This document shows, piece after piece, positions 28,420-37,600 of a DNA stretch of 43,147 bases. A program made the position numbers and the translations under genes. The notes under the pieces are model-generated. The model was not told the origin of the DNA, searched no databases, and saw only the letters and a list, made by a program, of their open reading frames with translations. The stretch comes from Acrasis kona (taxonomy: Eukaryota; Heterolobosea; Eutetramitea; Acrasida; Acrasidae): assembly GCA_026419775.2 (NCBI GenBank), contig JAOPGA020001767.1:1-43147 (forward strand), written 5' to 3'. How positions within the stretch are numbered: position 1 is the first letter of the stretch; each line of letters begins with the position of its first letter.

Positions 28420-29630
28420 ATGTGGAGCAGTTTCATGAACCTGTTAGAAGGTAACCAGCCTGAGGAGCGGCGAGATGATTCGACAACCTCTTCCTATGCT
28501 GCGACTCAATGGTTCTCTAGTTTGCTGGGGAAGGATGATCAACCGAAAGGTATTTTAATACTTTCAAGTATTAATTGTTGTTAGAGTCTGAGGAGAGCAG
28601 AGCGATACAAAGCAAATTCAAGTCCCGAATAGACGAATACGCAGAGAAAAAAGATGTTAGTGTGGTCGTTGCGACATGGAATGTTGCCAGTGCTGTTCCA
28701 AGAAGTGTAAAAACAATTAGTTCGTGGTTGAACATTGAAGAAAAAGAAGCGGACATTTATGTAGTAACTTTACAGGAGATTGACATGACTGCATCGTCAC
28801 TGTGGTATGAGGAAACAGAAAGAGGGTCTGAGTGGATTGGCATGCTTAATAGTGTTTTCAAAAGCAAAAGCAGGAAGAACCAATACATTTGCTTGAGGGT
28901 ACATCAGCTGAGTGGTCTCTTTGGTGCCGTATTTATTAAAAACAAACACAAGGAACACATCGCTAATCTAAAATCACATGTACAAAGAGTTGGGTTTATG
29001 GGTGTGGTAGGAAACAAAGGAGCCATTGCTTTCCGCTTCCGTCTATATTTTACCTGGTTCTGCTTCGTCGTCGCACACATGACGGCCCACGTTGAGCAAC
29101 TGTCTAGGCGGAATCAAGACTATCAAGATATCATGCAGGGGTGTAGGTTTCAAGGAGCAGGTCCAAATACACCGCTCGAGCATGACGTGTGTATATTCGG
29201 TGGAGACCTGAATTATAGGATGGTGAAGTCGTACGAAGAAATTTGCGATGCAATTGATAAGCACGACCTGAATTATTTATATCGCAATGACCAATTACAA
29301 TTGGAAATGAAGAACATGGGTGCCTTTTGGGAATTTAAAGAGCCCGCAATAAACTTTTTACCGACCTATCGTTTTGAGACTGGAACCGAGATTTATGACC
29401 AGAGCGAAAAGAAGAGAATTCCATCCTACACGGACAGAATTTTATACAGGTGTGATGATGCGGTGGCAAATGTAAACTGTCTAGAATACAAGTGCGGCCA
29501 CACCACATTCATATCGGACCATAAATATGTCACGGCATTGTTTGAGGTGTCGGCAAGAGTAGAGAATCGTGAAAAAGCTCGAAAAGTTTATGATGAAGTG
29601 TGTTGTGAATATGATTCAAATAAATATTGA
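28420..29630 (+). CDS. Inositol polyphosphate 5-phosphatase
   Basis: Exons 28420-28549 and 28585-29630 (35-nt intron, phase 1); 391 aa. The catalytic domain fills residues ~57-375: VVATWNVA, YVVTLQEID with the metal-binding Glu, VGNKGAIAFRF, VVAHMTAH, FGGDLNYR (about 252-259), KRIPSYTDRILYR and SDHKYVTALFEV. All signature motifs of the Mg-dependent 5-phosphatase family are intact, so it should remove the 5-phosphate from inositol lipids or soluble inositol phosphates. Neither a C2, SAC nor SH2 partner domain is present; the first 50 residues are Ser/Thr-rich without a domain. The minimal layout resembles OCRL/INPP5-type cores and plant single-domain enzymes. Confidence 0.92.
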
Positions 29631-29712
29631 TTTGTTCATTACAATTCTTATTGCAGTAAGTAACACAAAAAACGCACAGGCGAACGTACAATGAATCGTG
29701 AGTCATCGCGAC

Positions 29713-31775
29713 ATGCAAAGTATTGAGGAAATTTATACTGGAAAAAAGACAAAGTCGCGTCGAAACAAAACACGCAAAAAGAAACAACACTCCACAGAGA
29801 AACTAGTTATCTCAACACAAGACCAACAAAATAATGATTTTTCGCAACGCTATAAAAATGGGGATGACTCACCATTGGATTCTACCGGCCTCTCGCATAA
29901 TGACGATTTTGATCCATTTGAGAACACAGTACTAACTGAGGGTGGAGACTTCCCAATCACCACATATGACTCAAATACTGGGTTACGGGAGAGTGTCGAC
30001 TTTGAGGACGAGTTAGCCTCACAAAAAGGTCCCAGCTTAATTGTATTCGACGACACATCAGCTAGCTCTGTTGCGTCCTTAGATATACAAGTAGAGTTTG
30101 AGCACGACACAGAAGAAAAGATACAAACAATTATAAATGCAGTAAACTCTGAACTATATTTTTCCGACAAAGAGCGAGTCAGTGATGCCATAAAACAGCT
30201 AAGCAAGAATTCAAAAAAGAACGATAACAGAGAAAGAATGCACCCGTTTCGGTCTCTCAACCCTCACATTAATGACATTAAAAGAAAAAAAAGTTTTGAA
30301 CAAGAGTTCTACAATTACTGCACAAGATGGCAGACAGCATTCTGCCACTTGGGGTAAGTCTTACACACTCTTTCATTTTAATCCTTTTCAGGGTACAGGG
30401 CGTCCAGTGTGGAATAGTTAACCAACAAGCACCTCAAGACGCACCAATACTAATAGAGGACAACATGTTAGGAGGACGCACTGAGGAAGTCATCCTTGCC
30501 CATGGAGAATACGAAGAGGTCATAGCCTGCGAACACCAAGGCAGCACTGCCAAGAGGGAAACATTAAAAGAAGCAAGAAGCAAGAAGAGAGGATTCTTAC
30601 CAATCACACCCCTTGACAACATCAAGGAGAACATTTATTCTGATCTTTTGGATATGGTGTGGAAGGATGTCGTTAACAAATTGATGCCCATACTCTACAA
30701 ACTACAGGACATGGATCAGATCGCAAGAGAGTCAAACAGCCTGCTCGATCAAATCAAGTCAGAGCACATATCCTCATCTCTCAAACCAAAAAAGGTGCTC
30801 ATGAAACCATCAAAAACATCAAAAAATCAAAAAATTGAATATGGACTAGAGAGCGCCGTTCGTGTGCGCAGCTACACCACGAACAAGACGGACCAGTCAG
30901 GAGGCACGAGCACCGGGACGTCTCGTCGCAATTATTCGCATTTGTACATGTTGGAGGATGAGTCGTCGGCAACATCAAAAGACTACGACCAAGGAAGCAC
31001 CACGGATCGATCGCACATCACCACATCATATGCTGTCAACAACCATGAAGAAGAATCACAAACATTATTCATACCGCCATCATCAGCACCTTCCAACGAC
31101 TTGGGATGCAGCAGTCAACTACCATCCCCACGGAAAAAAGTACAACCCAGAACAAATACATATTCTTCACAATTCCCAGTTCGTCCTCATGCGAAGACTG
31201 CAACGTCGGGTGGTTTCAAATTCCATCAGAACGTGTCGCCGCCAATCACCTCCACTCCAAGCACGCCCGTCACTCCCAATCACAACCATTCAAAAAAGTT
31301 ACCCGTGTTGGTCAACCACCAAAACAATAAGAAGCGTGTTACAAAAAAATTAACACAAGCACCACCACTCATACCCACTCATCACACCACTATTTTCAGT
31401 GGTCTTCTCAACAGAGATTCTAGGTTTCCATTCATACAAGAAAAGAATTTAAATGACAATAGAGCACAGAGCGCAGTTCCTGGAAGTTATTTCATATCGC
31501 CACATAACAGCAGGCCGTCGACACAACAAAATGCACAAGATGAAAAGGATACGCACATTGTAAAAAAAATGTTCAAGTCGAGATCATCCGTGAACACTAT
31601 ACAAGTCACTGGAGTGGAAAAGCACCCAGAAAAGAGGCAGCAGAGCAAGAAAACGGCTCCTCTTGATGCCAGCAGTGCATCTCCATTCATGTTTCAATCT
31701 CCGCTGTGGAACTCGATTGAACGATTCAACACATCATCGAGAGTCTCTTCTAAACAAGGGAACTGGATCAACTGA
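29713..31775 (+). CDS. FAM149-family (DUF3719) protein, probable ciliary/basal-body protein
   Basis: Exons 29713-30353 and 30392-31775 (38-nt intron, phase 2); 674 aa. The intron splits the conserved domain. Compared with human FAM149B1 from memory, the same order is seen: a TEEKIQTIINAVNSELY helix, the FEQEFYNYCTRWQTAFCHLGVQG segment (cf. EECxxWxxxFPHLRxxG; shown here over two exons), EYEEVIACEH, then PITPLDNIKENIYSDLLDMVW (cf. PIAPF...VFDSVW) with a following V-x-K motif, and late on RAQSAV. The C-terminal half is basic, Ser/Thr/Pro-rich and probably disordered. Human FAM149B1 is a ciliopathy gene, so a flagellar role in an amoeboflagellate is inferred. ATG at 29713 is the first in frame; an upstream short exon is not excluded. 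Confidence 0.7.
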
Positions 31776-31799
31776 TACAATATGTAAATAAAAGATATT

Positions 31800-32406
31800 T
31801 TATTCAACATTATAGTTCAAACTTGGAGGTATTGTGCTGTTGCTGGTGCTTTGTAGGTCGTTTAAAATTTCAATAATCTTGTTAAAGTTGAGTTTGTCGA
31901 TGAGACGACGAATATCCTTCATGAGTGACTCAAAGTTGTCTTTTGTGTTTTTGAAGTGTTCGTCGCAATCCGCTTGTACGACTTCAGTCTTTATAATTTC
32001 TTCTCCAATGATTGACTTGAGTTCTAATTCTTTCCAATAGTCCTTTTCGTAGCAAATGTTTTTCAGAATTTTTAGCTGCTCATCAAGATACAATGAATCT
32101 CTGTCGACATCCTCTTCCATCAATTTTATTAATGTTGCACACATGTCTGATGTGTTCTCGATGCTTTTTATGCGTCAATATGGGACAACAAGTATTACGC
32201 TACGTTTTTGAGAGTTCTGGGTTTCCTTCTTGCTGTGCATCCATCACCTCTTTTTCTAAACGAAGTTGAATCTTTTTGAATTCCTCTTTTACAAATGATT
32301 TGATGTCCTTTTGCTTTAAAAGCAAGTATCGGATGTGTGATTCCAAGACTTGGATCTCTGAGTTGGTAAATATTCGCTCATATTGTACTTGATTTGTATT
32401 TGACAT
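31800..32406 (-). CDS. Coiled-coil protein, unknown function
   Basis: Exons 32406-32204 and 32163-31800 (40-nt intron, phase 2); 188 aa. Almost entirely helical, with heptad-like Leu/Ile spacing (SHIRYLLLKQKDIKSFVKEE; IRRLIDKLNFNKIIEILNDL). It is acidic overall, with no signal peptide or membrane segment. No family recognised; proteins of this size and form are often subunits of kinetochore, vesicle-tethering or axonemal assemblies, but nothing here decides between them. Only 30 bp follow the stop of the F-box/membrane gene on the same strand, and 24 bp separate its stop from the convergent FAM149-like gene. Confidence 0.65.
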
Positions 32407-32436
32407 TTATTTGGCGGTGATATACTGTTACAAAAT

Positions 32437-34038
32437 TCAATAAAAGTTTCCTTGGCTGCAAACCCCTACACAGCAAGCGCAGTACAATAAAAGCGACTCA
32501 AACATGAACAATGGAATAAATGCATAAATGTAAGAGAAGGTCGCAGCACCATCCAGTAGCATTGTAAATAAGATCATGAATACTTCTAGAGGCAATATCA
32601 AACATTGTGTGACGCACGATATGTATGCCATTCCGCCACAAAAATCGCTATCAAAGATCCTACCCGCACATCCAGCCACAGGGCACCATAAAAATACAAT
32701 AATAAACAGCATCCATACGGGAGTAAAAATAGCACCCCAGTCGAATGTTTGTAAAAAGTCATTTCTACCCGGATATCCTCTTGACACATACAAAGAAAAG
32801 GAAGGATTATCTAATCTGGCAGCAATCAGTCCGATCTGTATCACAACAAACAAATTCAAAACTGCACAACAAGTATAAACGTTAAAAGAGGATCTATCGT
32901 GATCTAAACTCTCCTTGCCCTCTCTGACCAATTTAATTGCCCACACTGCTGGAGGAACTAGGATGACAAGAACGCAACACAAGAACACGGGTATGAAGCA
33001 AACCCTATATCCTAAATGTGGAAGCATCAGAACTTTTGCATAAGCACATGAAATGCTAAGCGGCAGCCAACACATGCTCCACACGAACAGGTTGACCGCC
33101 CTGATAACGTCTGCATCACCATACCAAGAGCGTTTCCTCCTGAGCGCTGCGTGATACTGCTTTTTGACGTGGTTGAGGATGACTGGATCCAACACCACTC
33201 CAAAACCAATAATCAAGTAGCTCGGAAAACTCATCCAACAGAATGGAACACTGGTCCAGAATATGTATTTATCATAGTCAATCACTCCATCCATTAACAA
33301 TGGAACGGAAATGGTGGTGAGAAGAAGACCCATTAAAAATAAAAACGGAAATACAAGACCATAACTACATCTAAATAATTGTTGTGTTCTATTGACGCGA
33401 TCAATTTTTAATGAATAAGAAATGTGATTTTCTTTGGCGGCCGAGTGCTTGCGCAGATAGTTGAGGAACTCGTCTCGGTACCCACTGGTTATGGATGTGT
33501 CCTTGACAACGTAGGGGCCTAATTTTACAACTTTGTATTCTCTTTGCCATAAATAGTCTGAACGGGACACGACGTTCCAGTGCCTATTCACGAGACACAG
33601 TGGGAAAATGTCACGGTAATCAAGATAGGAGAAGATGTATATCAAAATGTCGTCAAACATTTCCCCCAAATGAGTTGGATTGTAAAAGTAGTCCCTTCTG
33701 GGCGAAGGTACAATGAATTCTTGATCGTCATAGTGTTCCGTCAAACTAGTGTTCATGTGCTCCAATTCCCAGTTCGGTTTGTCGTCTTCTTGGTCGGAAA
33801 GAGGCCACTTATCATCCGCGTAATGTCTACCTGATCCCATGTTTTGAAAAGATCGAATCGACTTGATAACAGAATTCATCCTACCGCTCCTCCTCCTTCT
33901 GGGTGAATGCGGTTCAAGTAGGTATTCGTCATGTCCATCATCGTTATAATAATCATCCATGTTTTGGTCAATCAACGTGGGTATCTTACAAAAAAATACT
34001 TTTGATAAACAACGCTTTTGTGGAACAGAAATTGACAA
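32437..34038 (-). CDS. F-box protein fused to a TMEM185-like multi-pass membrane domain
   Basis: Single exon, 533 aa. After a disordered basic N-terminus (SPRRRRSGR), residues ~108-155 form an F-box (FDDILIYIFSYLDYRDIFPLC, then VNRHWNVVSRSDYLWQRE). From residue ~215 the chain holds eight or so hydrophobic helices. The last four contain the pattern seen in TMEM185/fragile-X-F proteins: IAARLDNP, then FDWGAIFTPVWMLF, and LLDG...AFIPLFMFESLL. An F-box facing the cytosol from a membrane would bring a SKP1-cullin ligase to membrane substrates; this is inferred. A second in-frame ATG at 33960 (MDDYYNDDG) lacks the odd leading segment and may be the real start. Confidence 0.78.
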   Translation of the reverse strand: MSISVPQKRCLSKVFFCKIPTLIDQNMDDYYNDDGHDEYLLEPHSPRRRRSGRMNSVIKSIRSFQNMGSGRHYADDKWPLSDQEDDKPNWELEHMNTSLTEHYDDQEFIVPSPRRDYFYNPTHLGEMFDDILIYIFSYLDYRDIFPLCLVNRHWNVVSRSDYLWQREYKVVKLGPYVVKDTSITSGYRDEFLNYLRKHSAAKENHISYSLKIDRVNRTQQLFRCSYGLVFPFLFLMGLLLTTISVPLLMDGVIDYDKYIFWTSVPFCWMSFPSYLIIGFGVVLDPVILNHVKKQYHAALRRKRSWYGDADVIRAVNLFVWSMCWLPLSISCAYAKVLMLPHLGYRVCFIPVFLCCVLVILVPPAVWAIKLVREGKESLDHDRSSFNVYTCCAVLNLFVVIQIGLIAARLDNPSFSLYVSRGYPGRNDFLQTFDWGAIFTPVWMLFIIVFLWCPVAGCAGRIFDSDFCGGMAYISCVTQCLILPLEVFMILFTMLLDGAATFSYIYAFIPLFMFESLLLYCACCVGVCSQGNFY

Positions 34039-34356
34039 GCATTATAAATCAGTATTTGGTTTTTATTTTATTAAACTGGGTTTTGTTTCTGAAAATGGAT
34101 TCTTGGCAATGATTCATTTCATCAAAAATTTAAATCTCACTTTTATGTAATACTCATTCTCTAAGCTTTCCGTACATGTCCCTTACAAACCTAAAAGACG
34201 ACTTAATTGGTATTTTAGGCTTTTTGCACCTTAGGCCCCTGACACAATAATTTCTGATGTAGAATTGATTGAGAAAATAAAAAATTTTCAGCATCCAAAG
34301 GGATAAACGTGAAGAGATTTGTTGTGATCAATCCATTACATCGTTACACTCACAAG
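34039..34356. other. 318-bp divergent intergenic region, nothing recognised
   Basis: AT-rich spacer between the start of the F-box/membrane gene and the small plus-strand frame at 34357. No coding frame of note, RNA gene or repeat was seen. Confidence 0.5.
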
Positions 34357-34498
34357 ATGTCGGTTTTTGGATACCAAATAACATTTTCAATCATATGCTC
34401 TGCAAGCATGTTGGGTGAGTTCGGATGTAACTGAAATATATGTCGCTACATGGTTGTTCACAGGTATTTTTAAAGTTTCATTTATTAATAGATTTTGA
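34357..34498 (+). CDS. Possible 30-aa hydrophobic microprotein (two exons) or spliced leader region of the next gene
   Basis: ATG at 34357, exon to 34414, then a 49-nt intron with a good GTGAGT donor and CACAG acceptor, and a short exon to TGA at 34498. The product is a single hydrophobic helix (YQITFSIICSASMLGIFKV) with a basic end. Its stop lies 2 nt before the ATG of the membrane protein at 34501. It could be a tiny membrane protein of the kind found in OST or respiratory complexes. Equally, the intron may belong to the 5' UTR of the next gene and the frame be an upstream ORF. Confidence 0.3.
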
Positions 34499-34500
34499 AA

Positions 34501-35829
34501 ATGCCACAGGCTATGCCTATAGCGACGGAGAAGCGCCAACCAATCGGCGCTGGCTTCAAAGAGAGATTCAAAGCACAGCTAAGACATTACGCATGGAGAT
34601 TTAGAAATTTCACGATACCTGGATATATTTTTCTTGTGGCAGTTATACTGTGTTGTATTTCAACAACCGTTACTACTATTGTAGGAACCATAAATAATGT
34701 AGCTTTCGATATAAATGCAAAGAGCAAAGAACAATCTCAAGTGTGGAACCCTAACGTCTTCTTCATTATTTTGAAGATTATCAACTTGGCTTTTAGCTTC
34801 TTTGCAGCTTTTGCCTGCGTTTGGGTCGAAAACAAAATTCAAATATTCACATTCATAGTATCCTATAGCTTGGCGCTATTGTATTCAATCGTCATTTTCG
34901 TCACCAACACAAGTTAGTTTGTTTAACAAAGGTTCAACTGACACAAGTAGAAAGTATATCAGCACTGGTAGACTTGGTTATAACAGGGTCGTTCTATCTT
35001 TTCTTTTGCATCATGATTCCTCTATTGTTGAGGGCTTATGGTTGGAGAACTGTGCTGAGGGTAGGAGGTCAGAAGTCGTTAGTTAGTAAGTGATAATCTT
35101 ACGCACTCGTTAACAACAAAAGGGTTTTATGACTTGTATGAGGTTGTGTGGAGCTTCATAGTGCTAGATACACAATTAGCTATTGTTATGTACTTTGTGA
35201 GTAGATTGAATTGTTGTTAATTAACACCATTAGTTGGCTGTATTTTTTATATCATATCAGTGGTACACAATATCGGTCATGACGCTTTACATATTAGGAA
35301 CGCTGATTTACCCATTCATCTATAAGAAATTTGCACTCAAGAGGAACAGGCACTTGCTATTTACAGGATTTTATATTTGTGCAGCTCCAGTCCTGATTGT
35401 ATACATTCTTTATAAATGCGTGATGTTAGGCCTTCCAGGTTCATACGACAGAGAAAAGCTACAATACTTTGCCGAACATTATGAAAATCTTGATGTTCAA
35501 GAATCAGTAAATCAGGTGTTAGCCTTGGTAAGATATTTCACAATCATCCCTAATTCTTTTAGATGTTCATATCAGCTGGAATTACGTGCTTTATCAGAAT
35601 CTGTATGTTCGTATTGATTTTAATTTATCAATGTGTTGCGAGAAGAGGATATAAGAAGGAAGTTTTCAGAGTATATAAAACAGATATCAAAGCAGTGGTC
35701 ATGGAAGATATAATGCATACCACAAGAGCTGAGTATCAGAGAGACCAAGAAGCCGAAGCAGAAAAAAATTTAGAGAAGGAACTAGGGGAGATGGTAAATA
35801 GTACAGCTGCATCGAAATCGGAGGTATAG
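34501..35829 (+). CDS. Multi-pass membrane protein, unknown family (five exons)
   Basis: Exons 34501-34912, 34948-35085, 35123-35196, 35234-35527 and 35563-35829 (introns 35, 37, 37, 35 nt) join in phase to 394 aa. A basic cytosolic N-terminus (about 1-38) is followed by roughly eight hydrophobic helices (for example IFLVAVILCCISTTVTTIV, NLAFSFFAAFACVWV, VMTLYILGTLIYPFIY). The C-terminal tail is charged and helical (DQEAEAEKNLEKELGE), probably a coiled coil. Arrangement and lack of an N-terminal ligand domain do not fit a known transporter or GPCR signature I can name. The third exon is only 74 nt. The first intron has a less usual GTTAGT donor, but its removal restores an uninterrupted membrane domain. 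Confidence 0.75.
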
Positions 35830-36095
35830 GTCATTGATACCAAATTGTATATACAAGTGGCGACTTTAACCTTAATTATATCATTCCACCGCATGAACAT
35901 TGTCAAATAAACTAAATACATATCTAATCATTTTTCTTTACTGTAACAATTGAGTTCTGACAGATAGCTATTATTAGACATGGCAAACAGGCGTATCTAA
36001 AACGGAGTATAAATGATGCAAAGTTGATGAGTTTTTTGTTGATTTCGAATTTGTAACCCGGTGGAACTGTCAAACGTCAAGTTCCACAATACATA

Positions 36096-37362
36096 ATGTC
36101 ACAAAGTTCTCTTTCTTTGTGGATAAAGAAGAACTTTGGTCACGACAACGAACTAGTAATCAGCAGTAAACATTGTTTTGGAAAGTAACCTAAACCTTGA
36201 AGCATTTGATAGCATTATAATATCCCAACATTACCTATTCAAAAAGAAGCTGTTGAGTAAGAAGTGTGTCCCCTTCTCAAATGTAGAATCAATCACATAT
36301 GAAGGAAAAAACATAGTAATATTAACATCAGAAAGAAATGATAGAGTAATTCAAATTAATGATTAATAGTAACATTTGTAGTTGGTTATATCTACTAAGG
36401 ACACTAACGTAGCCTATCAAATGCTCTGCAGTGTATGGCACTGGAACAATACAGATAAAAGAAAACTAGGTACAAGCGAAGCAGAGGCTAAAGAAAAGAC
36501 AGACGATTCAAAAGGAGCTGGAATTGTCTCGAAGGCTTTGGGAAATGCTAACGTTACATTGAATGTATTAACAGAGGTCAAGGGGCAATGTAAGATTTGT
36601 TAACGTCAGAAAACTAACTTTTTTAAAGATCACCAACAACAAATTACTATAAAGAGGCAGGAAATCAACGTAGTTGATGAAAAAACAAGCAAAGAGCAAC
36701 AATATCCCATCAAATCATTTACCAAAATCAAAATTGACTCACGTCCATATCACTTTGTCTTGTCAGGAGAGCAAACACTATGCTTCATGTATTTGAACAA
36801 GGGAAAGGACGAACCTACTACAGAGAGTGTGACTAAAATAGTAAAGAGCATTAAGCAGAAATGTGATCAAGCAGCAATCGAATTCGATCCATCCGCAGAG
36901 TTTTGGTGCGACCGTGATGCCATCAGTAAAATGTCAGAGACGGTTGCTAAACTCGGCGCAAGCGTGGTTCCGTTCGGCGTTAAGCCCACTTTTAAAAAGC
37001 CAACTGCTGTGAAAAGCCATGACGTTGTTCAAAATAATGAATTGGGTTTGGATTATGTTAACGAACAAAAAGTTCACTTCAAGCACGACAGTGCACCCAT
37101 ATTCCCAAGCGTTACATCTCCAGTTGAGGCCGTAAAATTAACTCCGAAAAGTGCTGACACCACTCCTTCTACCCCAGTTGTTGATTTGCCCATTGCCAAC
37201 ATTGGAAATTCCGTAAAGAAGGAGGCGGTAGACATTGAATCTGGAGAGTTGGTTCACTTGAACGCAAGCCGACCCAAAATGAAAAAGAAGAGGCCTGCTA
37301 AAACTACCAAGATTGAGTGGAAGGAAGATGTTGACTCACCCATAAATACTATCTCTGTATAA
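36096..37362 (+). CDS. Unknown protein with PH-like N-terminal region (four exons)
   Basis: Exons 36096-36165, 36203-36345, 36382-36589 and 36629-37362 (introns 37, 36, 39 nt) join in phase to 384 aa. Residues ~18-90 alternate like a small beta barrel closed by a helix: LVISTFDSIIISQHYLF, SNVESITYEGKNIVIL, then VAYQMLCSVWHW. This suggests a PH-like fold, though no binding motif is certain. The middle is charged; a second structured part spans ~150-230 (SRPYHFVLSGEQTLCFMYL). The C-terminal third is disordered, with TP and SP sites (TPSTPVVDLP) and a basic patch KMKKKRPAK that could be a nuclear signal. No family recognised. Confidence 0.65.
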
Positions 37363-37426
37363 ATGAAGTTTAATTAGTTTTATTGTTGTCCTTTTGTTAG
37401 TGCTGCAAAATTTCACTTCCCTATAC

Positions 37427-37567
37427 TCACCTTCGTGAGGTGGAATAATTGTGGTCCGTTCGATAGCAAAAATTGTAACATTTTTCTTTTAGTCCATCTC
37501 TAAATTTAATTTTCCTTATCAAGGTGGTCAACTCTTCATACTCGAAGTATTTCACGTAAACGGCCAT
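37427..37567 (-). CDS. Small basic protein, tentatively bS21m-like
   Basis: 46 codons in the spacer between two plus-strand genes: MAVYVKYFEYEELTTLIRKI, then RDGLKEKCYNFCYR and YSTSRR. The pattern Val-x-Val near the start, a helix, DGLxEK, aromatics and a final S-x-S-R-R run resembles the bS21 ribosomal protein family (mitochondrial bS21m). This is pattern-based and weak. A GTGAGT at 37431 could start a 28- or 40-nt intron and extend the tail into the 3' end of the previous gene. The short hairpin CTCAC-CTTC-GTGAG lies at the stop. It is a real candidate because the other parts of the spacer look noncoding. Confidence 0.35.
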   Translation of the reverse strand: MAVYVKYFEYEELTTLIRKIKFRDGLKEKCYNFCYRTDHNYSTSRR

Positions 37568-37600
37568 CGTTATCTTCAGCTTTTTTGAAATCACACTAGT

